Shown one piece after another: positions 8,782-13,833 of a DNA stretch of 18,332 bases. Position 1 is the first letter of the stretch. Each line of letters opens with the position of its first letter. Location of the stretch: the NCBI GenBank assembly GCA_002335495.1, contig DDBW01000019.1, positions 1-18,332 on the forward strand, written 5' to 3'. The notes under the pieces were generated by a model. It had not been told where the DNA came from. It did no database searches and was given only the letters and a program-made list of their open reading frames with translations. The translations under genes were made by a program, and so were the position numbers. Origin of the DNA: Candidatus Dojkabacteria bacterium UBA2022. GTDB taxonomy: Bacteria; Patescibacteriota; Dojkabacteria; SC72.

Positions 8782-9987
8782 GTGAGAATAGTTATTGATG
8801 CTACTACAACCCAGAACGAGTGGAAATCCAATGGAATAGGGTTCTATACGAGAAATATAGCAACCCATCTCATTTCACAATTCCCCAAAACGAATTTTGT
8901 ACTTCTGATGTACAATTCACCCTCTGCTATAGATACGTTCTTGTTAGAGGAACACTCCAATGTTGAAATAGTTAGAATGGGAGAATTTAAGGGAAAGAAT
9001 CTTTTAAACCCTATGTGGTATCTAAAGCAAGTTTTCCCTGGCGTAGAAATGCTTAAAACTCTTAAGAAAGCATATAGAAAAGGAGATATCTTCTTCTCTC
9101 CTTTCTTCTGGGCAGGGCTTCCACTATCAATCCCTTTTGTTGTCACTATTCATGATTTTGCGTTTCCACGGTTTAATATATATTCACAAATAAGTCCTTT
9201 GCATAATATTGCAAGATCTATCACATACTGGTGTGAAATGCTTAAAACCTTGAAAGCGAAATCTATTATTACCGATGCCCAATTTACGGTTGATGACTAC
9301 CTTCACTATCTCCCGATGTACGATAGGAGCAAGATATTTCCTGTCCACCTTGGCCTAGACATTGAGCTTAAGCCAAAGAGTGTAGATCATCTTCTTCCCA
9401 AAGATTGGAAAGAAAGAGGGTACATTATTAACCTTGGGGGAGGGTATACGAAAAATAAGAATGTGGAGGGTATAGTCAGGTCATATGCCATTTACGTCGA
9501 TCGAGCAAAAAAGAACGGAAGCAACCCTGTATATCTTGTAATCGCAGGAAAGAACTTCCAGGACACAAACATCAAAGATGTTAAATCCCTTCACGCTCTA
9601 ATAAAAGAACTTAATATTGAAGATCTCGTTCACTTTAGCGGTCGGTATGATGATGAGGATAGATACTCCCTGCTGGCAAATAGCAGATTAGCAATCAATC
9701 TCTCGTTGTATGAAGGCTTTGGTTTTGCTCTCTTGGAAGGGATGAAAGCCGGAGCCCCAACAATCGCCAGCTCTTCCTCCTGCTACCCTGAGGTTGTTCA
9801 GGACGGTGCATACTTAGTTGATGGGCAAAACTATAATGAGGTTGCAGGTGCTATAATTAAACTGTTGGAAGATGAACCTTTCTCTCGCAATCTTGCGATT
9901 AAAGGGAAAGAGGTTGCATATAAATATAGCTGGGAAAAATGCGCAAAGCATACCCATGAGATATTAATTAATGCCGCTAAAAAATAA
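8782..9987 (+). CDS. Glycosyltransferase family 4, possibly using a GDP-sugar
   Basis: GT-B retaining glycosyltransferase of 401 residues. The N-terminus MRIVIDATTT...NGIGFYTRNI is typical of mannosyl-, rhamnosyl- and fucosyltransferases of the WbaZ/MtfB/WbpY type. VVTIHDFAFPRF (120-131, His124-Asp125) is the conserved HD region of this group. The donor domain has GGGYTKNKNVEG (219-230), HFSGRYDDEDRYSLL and the EX7E motif YEGFGFALLEGM with glutamates at 311 and 319. It starts with GTG three bases after the gmd stop (TAA 8776-8778), so the two are surely co-transcribed. That pairing suggests, but does not show, that it uses the GDP-deoxy-sugar or GDP-mannose. The stop shares a base with the next ATG (TAATG). 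No Shine-Dalgarno sequence is seen. Confidence 0.9.
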   Translation: MRIVIDATTTQNEWKSNGIGFYTRNIATHLISQFPKTNFVLLMYNSPSAIDTFLLEEHSNVEIVRMGEFKGKNLLNPMWYLKQVFPGVEMLKTLKKAYRKGDIFFSPFFWAGLPLSIPFVVTIHDFAFPRFNIYSQISPLHNIARSITYWCEMLKTLKAKSIITDAQFTVDDYLHYLPMYDRSKIFPVHLGLDIELKPKSVDHLLPKDWKERGYIINLGGGYTKNKNVEGIVRSYAIYVDRAKKNGSNPVYLVIAGKNFQDTNIKDVKSLHALIKELNIEDLVHFSGRYDDEDRYSLLANSRLAINLSLYEGFGFALLEGMKAGAPTIASSSSCYPEVVQDGAYLVDGQNYNEVAGAIIKLLEDEPFSRNLAIKGKEVAYKYSWEKCAKHTHEILINAAKK

Positions 9988-10448
9988 TGGATGTAGCAAT
10001 AGTTACAATTTTAATATCAATTGGTATTCTAATCTCCTTCTTTAACCTCCCTGGTCCATGGCTAATTGTTATTGCCACCCTTGTCGCAAATGCCAACAGC
10101 GATATTAGTACTGGAATGATTGTAATATTTGTTCTCTTGGCAATATTTGCTTCGGTTGTAGATAACCTCCTTGTTATATGGGGAGCTAAGAAGTTTGGAG
10201 GAGGAAAATGGGGGATGATTGGTGCTGTAGTTGGACTTCTTGTAGGTATACTAATTGGGAACCTAGCGGGTGGAATCCTCGGACCTTTTTTTGGTGCTTT
10301 CATGTTCGAGTATCTTATTGCTAAAAAGGACTCTAATGTTGCATTCAAGGCTGGACTCGGGACCGTTATCGGATTGTTAGGTAGTATTGCAATGAAGGTT
10401 GTCTTTACGGCAGGTATGGCCTTTGCTCTTGTTATGGCAATAAGATAA
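9987..10448 (+). CDS. DUF456-family small membrane protein
   Basis: A 153-residue, strongly hydrophobic protein with four or so membrane helices. It contains the features I associate with DUF456: an N-terminal LPGPWLIVIATL segment, then a glycine-rich stretch (GGGKWGMIGAVVGLLVGILI... and LAGGILGPFFGAFMFEYL), then a final pair of helices after AFKAGLGTVIG. The glycine-zipper-like central helices resemble those of small membrane-associated or stress-related proteins, but no function is established for the family. The ATG overlaps the preceding stop (TAATG), so it is the last gene of the glycan operon. Its 3' end overlaps the convergent gene on the other strand by 17 bases. Whether it takes part in glycan assembly or only shares the transcript is unknown. 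Confidence 0.82.
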   Translation: MDVAIVTILISIGILISFFNLPGPWLIVIATLVANANSDISTGMIVIFVLLAIFASVVDNLLVIWGAKKFGGGKWGMIGAVVGLLVGILIGNLAGGILGPFFGAFMFEYLIAKKDSNVAFKAGLGTVIGLLGSIAMKVVFTAGMAFALVMAIR

Positions 10449-11166
10449 TCCAGTATCCACTCTGGGTTTCAATCAGAAAGCTATTCATTCTAGATGATGG
10501 ATGCACTCTGAATACTTCTTCTGTGAAGATTATTGATGCGATTTTGTTATTATTTCCATTAATAGTGAGAATTCGATCATTCTGCTTCCATTCTATCTCT
10601 GCCTTGAATATCTCTTCTATATCTCTTTCATATACTTCTCCTGTCTCAACTACAATCTCATACTGTTTTCTTTCCATGAAATCAAAGGCGTTAGAAACTA
10701 TTAACCTTTCCTTTTTACAATTATCGACCTTTACTGTTTGTCCAAGCTCCATCTTTCTTACCTCTTTACTGTCCACTATCATACGAATAACTGTTCCTAT
10801 ATCCTCTGGCTTCTTCTTTACCTGATTTTGCCAAGTACACACTATCTTTGAATTCTCCTCCCCAAATTTGGCATATTCATTGGTATCGAGGGTGAGGATA
10901 TCATTGAACTCTCTACCTATCACATTAAACAACTTAATCTGACTTTCTGTTTGTAGTATGAGGGTGTCTTTGCTGTACCAAGAAATTTCCGCAGGTTTAT
11001 CTTCAATTGGAAGTCTAAACTTAGTTACATGCCTGGTTGTATGATTAGCCCTATTTCCCATCTCTTCAAACTTGGGTATATTAATATTTTCTATAGTTGT
11101 AGGTGAAATTAGGTATATTGCTAATAATGTTATAATAACGGTTATGGTTGTTGGTATGAATAACAT
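10432..11166 (-). CDS. Membrane-anchored protein of unknown function
   Basis: A 244-residue protein with one N-terminal hydrophobic segment (about residues 3-20, FIPTTITVIITLLAIYLI) acting as an uncleaved signal or anchor. The rest is outside the membrane and rich in short beta strands. Repeating blocks such as AEISWYSKDTLILQTESQIKLFNV, EIEWKQNDRILTINGNNNKIASIIF and SFLIETQSGYWIILL look like beta-propeller blades of the WD40/TolB kind. This is an impression only, and I recognise no named family. It follows the M23 peptidase gene by 18 bases on the same strand with no Shine-Dalgarno sequence, so they are probably one transcript and may act together at the cell surface. Its last 17 bases are also the end of the DUF456 gene on the + strand. 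Confidence 0.7.
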   Translation of the reverse strand: MLFIPTTITVIITLLAIYLISPTTIENINIPKFEEMGNRANHTTRHVTKFRLPIEDKPAEISWYSKDTLILQTESQIKLFNVIGREFNDILTLDTNEYAKFGEENSKIVCTWQNQVKKKPEDIGTVIRMIVDSKEVRKMELGQTVKVDNCKKERLIVSNAFDFMERKQYEIVVETGEVYERDIEEIFKAEIEWKQNDRILTINGNNNKIASIIFTEEVFRVHPSSRMNSFLIETQSGYWIILLP

Positions 11167-11184
11167 TTTGTTTTGGTTTTAAAC

Positions 11185-13233
11185 TTAATATGAGGGATGG
11201 GGATTGTTCCCCTTCAACCTTCCAGGGTATATATTGGACCTTGCCGTTTTTATCTTAGACCAGTCAACGTCAATCAGTGGAACTGGGTTTATATGAGTAG
11301 CCTGGCTACTGCTCTTCCTAATTTCAAAATGTAGATGATGTGAAAGCTTCTCACAGTTATAACTTCCGCTGTTTCCTGATACCCCTAGTACCTGCCCCTT
11401 TGTAACTTTGCCACCTTTTTTCAGCTCTTTAGCAAATGATTTCATGTGTAGATATGTCGAATATCTGCCGTCTTTATGCTTCAGTTTTATGTAGTATCCG
11501 CCTGAGTGGCATTTCCCTCCGTAGCTATCCCAGCCCATGAAATCTACAGTGCCTTCAGAAACGGCAACCACTGGAAGTCTGGTTGCTTCAAAGTCTATTC
11601 CTGTATGCATGGGATTGTATGCTGTTTTTCCGTGCCACTGAGTAACGTTCACGGGTTTGTTCAGAGGAAAGCGGTAGGGTGGTTTAGCAACGGTCTTTAC
11701 CTGTAACGGTAGGGGTGGAGTTGTTGGGGATAGCTCATAAATATCAAACCACTGATTATTTAATTTAAAAGATTCGTTAATTGTGTACCTTAGTTGGTAG
11801 TTACTTTCCTTGGGTTTAAATGATAGGTTGATATCAAATGTAATCCTCCCGCCTTTTATCTTGCTAAACGCCTGATACCATCTACTATCAATTTTGATAA
11901 ATACGGTTGGATATTTTAGGTCATGTTCTAGTTTTTCTCTTCTTTCCAACTTTGCAATGCATCCAAAAAGTTTTGGCATATTACGACAGCCAAACCATTC
12001 AATATTTATCCCTATGCTTTCTGGTGTTGCAATAGTTCCCTTTATATAAGTTCCCGTTGAGCTATTATATGTCGCATCTACTGAGTAATCGGTTATCTTG
12101 TGTATAGTGCATCTCTCTTTAATATCTTTTCCTCGTATCTCAAATTTACATGTAGTACCCTCCGATACTCTTGCTCCTAACTCTGCACGTGATACACCTA
12201 GCACTTCTACTTTGGGTTCATCATTTGGGACTTGTTCTTCATCTTCCAGATCTTTTTCTTTGATACTATCTATTGCTTCTGTGAATCTAATAACTAAGTC
12301 ATTCAAGAGATTACTATTCTCATTATTTTCCTCCTGCGGAATGTTGGGAGGAGGTAATATGGTTACTTCCTTCGCTAATACAGAGGTACCAACCGATATT
12401 GTTATCTCGTAATCTCCGGGAAGAAGAGGTGCTGTGATGAAGTATTGATAGGTAGTTTCGGTCTCCTGGATCATTACCCCGTTTTTGGTTACGGTTATAT
12501 TTATGCTCAAGTCTTTTAGGTTTTCTCCATCCCATATTACATTTACTCTGGAATCTTCAAGAACATATGTTGATAACTCGGAGATGGTAGGTTGTGGAGC
12601 CTCTTCCTCTTTCTCGTATGTCACTTCAATATATGGGATCTGTGTTATGTTGCAGCTTGAGCCAGCTACTAAACACTCTTTTGACCAGAAAACTCCTCCC
12701 TGCATCGCTTCTATCTGCATGTAAAGCACAATCCCATTTCTGATATTGGTATCCTCCAAACTTTTAAGGAAGATCTCAGTAATGTCGATATCTACCCATC
12801 CCACTGAGTTGGGAAATTGAACTTCCTTAATCTCTTCGACCATCCCCATGTTTGAGCTGTCCCACATGAGAGTCTCTTCCTCCCAAGCATGGTGTACTAT
12901 CCCAACTTTAACAGTATATGGCAATGAGTTATTCACTTTATATTGGTAAAGCTTGAGCTTTGCCGTAATCAAACTTTCTTTTATATCCTCAATCTCTGCT
13001 TCTACCGAATCTATATCGTATTTAATGTAACTTCTTGTGATTCCTTCCCTAGTAGTATTTCCATACCCAATCAGTAGTGAATGTTTAAATCCGTGAGGTT
13101 CATCAAAGAAAATACTCTCCGTGTATGTGTCCTGGATAATTGGTAGCTTTTCGGTTAAGGTCTCAGCATGGAGGGAGGTTGTAAAGGAGGTAAATACAAG
13201 CGCAAATACGAGAGATTGGAAAACTATTTTCAT
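11185..13233 (-). CDS. Secreted multidomain M23 metallopeptidase (peptidoglycan hydrolase-like)
   Basis: A 682-residue exported protein likely to cut or bind cell-wall peptides. It has a signal peptide at 1-23 (MKIVFQSLVFALVFTSFTTS, cleavage probably after LHA). A DNRLRE/CBM-like beta domain follows at about 30-205 (IQDTYTES, then SYIKYDI and WVDIDITEIF). Next come an Ig-like domain at about 214-293, an acidic Pro/Asn/Glu linker at 294-342, and a cysteine-containing domain at about 345-500. The peptidase occupies about 520-655. Zinc ligands of M23 are present: His543 and Asp547 (HTGID), and His635 in HHLHFEI, with His633 and His596 (YLHM) as expected catalytic residues, so the enzyme should be active. 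Eight cysteines fall in four nearby pairs (187/194, 362/375, 416/425, 575/627), suggesting disulphides. It is the first gene of a two-gene minus-strand unit; the start codon lies in a 10-bp inverted repeat. Confidence 0.9.
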   Translation of the reverse strand: MKIVFQSLVFALVFTSFTTSLHAETLTEKLPIIQDTYTESIFFDEPHGFKHSLLIGYGNTTREGITRSYIKYDIDSVEAEIEDIKESLITAKLKLYQYKVNNSLPYTVKVGIVHHAWEEETLMWDSSNMGMVEEIKEVQFPNSVGWVDIDITEIFLKSLEDTNIRNGIVLYMQIEAMQGGVFWSKECLVAGSSCNITQIPYIEVTYEKEEEAPQPTISELSTYVLEDSRVNVIWDGENLKDLSINITVTKNGVMIQETETTYQYFITAPLLPGDYEITISVGTSVLAKEVTILPPPNIPQEENNENSNLLNDLVIRFTEAIDSIKEKDLEDEEQVPNDEPKVEVLGVSRAELGARVSEGTTCKFEIRGKDIKERCTIHKITDYSVDATYNSSTGTYIKGTIATPESIGINIEWFGCRNMPKLFGCIAKLERREKLEHDLKYPTVFIKIDSRWYQAFSKIKGGRITFDINLSFKPKESNYQLRYTINESFKLNNQWFDIYELSPTTPPLPLQVKTVAKPPYRFPLNKPVNVTQWHGKTAYNPMHTGIDFEATRLPVVAVSEGTVDFMGWDSYGGKCHSGGYYIKLKHKDGRYSTYLHMKSFAKELKKGGKVTKGQVLGVSGNSGSYNCEKLSHHLHFEIRKSSSQATHINPVPLIDVDWSKIKTARSNIYPGRLKGNNPHPSY

Positions 13234-13261
13234 AGAAGAATCTCTTAAATTATTCTTCTAT
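13232..13261. repeat. Perfect 10-bp inverted repeat covering the M23 gene start
   Basis: ATAGAAGAAT (13232-13241) is exactly matched by its reverse complement ATTCTTCTAT (13252-13261) around a 10-base spacer. The left arm includes two bases of the M23 start codon (minus-strand ATG at 13231-13233). A weak -10-like AATAAT on the minus strand (13254-13249) falls inside the right arm and spacer. It could be a repressor operator or an RNA hairpin that hides the start. Nothing here resembles a terminator. Confidence 0.5.
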
Positions 13262-13281
13262 TTTCCTCTCTACGCATGAAA

Positions 13282-13310
13282 TTGGTATGAATCAAATTCC
13301 TGTGTATAAT
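13282..13310 (+). promoter_or_regulatory. Sigma-70-type promoter for the 13338 gene
   Basis: TTGGTA (13282-13287, four of six -35 bases) and a perfect TATAAT (13305-13310) are 17 bases apart. Transcription would start near 13316-13318, which is after the ATG at 13287 but before the ATG at 13338. The promoter therefore favours the later start and a 5' leader of about 20 bases. Confidence 0.7.
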
Positions 13311-13337
13311 GAAGTATTAACTTGTACTTCAAACCGC

Positions 13338-13778
13338 ATGGGGAAATTTTTAACCGCATTTGTAGCCATCCTCTTGATATTTCTTGTTTATATGGGGTCT
13401 TTGTGGTTAGGGAAGGTGGAAGAAGGGAAGGCCGACGGTCCTAGGATTGAAGACTTAAAAGTCTGTACCTTTGTCTCCTATGGTGCAGCTTGTGATTCTA
13501 ATCTGAAGAAAGTATCCCAGGATAGCTCTGAAGTCATTATTACTTTCGATTCAAAAGATATTACAAATTCTGTTGTGAAAATTGAGTGGGAGTATGAGCA
13601 GGGGGATAGTCGAAGCAGTATTGCACAGCAGACTGATAATCTCTATGAAGATGGCGTTAATCAATTTAAACTGGAGAAAAGCTTAGCCAGCGGATGGCTC
13701 CTTGGAAAGTACTATGTTACAGCAACCTTAGAAGGTGGAAATACTCTCTCATCTGAGTTTGAAATCGTTAGTGACTAG
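13338..13778 (+). CDS. Small membrane-anchored protein of unknown function with Ig-like tail
   Basis: A 146-residue protein starting MGKFLTAFVAILLIFLVYMG. Residues 4-25 are a membrane anchor or signal peptide, so the rest should face outward. The exported part has a two-cysteine segment (VCTFVSYGAACDS), probably a disulphide, and a beta-rich end (GWLLGKYYVTATLEGGNTLSSEFEIV) that reads like the last strands of an Ig-like or extracellular beta-sandwich domain. No family is recognised. The frame is open from an ATG at 13287, which would add 17 residues, but a good promoter lies across that ATG with its start point downstream, so I use 13338. It is divergent from the M23 peptidase, whose product also carries an Ig-like domain. 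The two may share regulation from the spacer between them. secA follows after 55 bases with its own promoter. Confidence 0.7.
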   Translation: MGKFLTAFVAILLIFLVYMGSLWLGKVEEGKADGPRIEDLKVCTFVSYGAACDSNLKKVSQDSSEVIITFDSKDITNSVVKIEWEYEQGDSRSSIAQQTDNLYEDGVNQFKLEKSLASGWLLGKYYVTATLEGGNTLSSEFEIVSD

Positions 13779-13789
13779 CTTGCATGTAG

Positions 13790-13798
13790 TGGTATAAT
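13790..13798 (+). promoter_or_regulatory. Extended -10 promoter of secA
   Basis: TGGTATAAT is a perfect extended -10 (TGn followed by TATAAT at 13793-13798). No convincing -35 lies 16-18 bases upstream, which is usual for extended -10 promoters. The transcript should begin around 13803-13806, some 30 bases before the secA ATG at 13834. Confidence 0.65.
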
Positions 13799-13803
13799 CC
13801 AGG

Positions 13804-13827
13804 ATGCTAATTAATCTTTTGTCATAA
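13804..13827 (+). CDS. Possible leaderless 7-codon leader ORF before secA (MLINLLS)
   Basis: An ATG at 13804 lies 6 bases after the secA -10 box, where transcription should begin. It opens a 7-codon frame, MLINLLS, ending in TAA at 13825-13827, 6 bases before the secA ATG. If the mRNA starts there, the peptide would be translated from a leaderless end and its ribosomes would finish next to the secA start. Coupling or Sec-dependent control is possible by loose analogy with secM-secA. So short a frame can easily arise by chance. Confidence 0.25.
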   Translation: MLINLLS

Positions 13828-13833
13828 ATATTC

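Noticed and set aside
9977..10348. Minus-strand open frame of 123 codons opposite the DUF456 gene
   Set aside because: It mirrors a strongly hydrophobic gene; the Pro/Ile/Thr-rich product shows no family features.
13249..13290. A full sigma-70 promoter for the M23 gene
   Set aside because: AATAAT on the minus strand is an acceptable -10, but no TTGACA-like box stands 16-18 bases upstream, so I mention it only with the inverted repeat.
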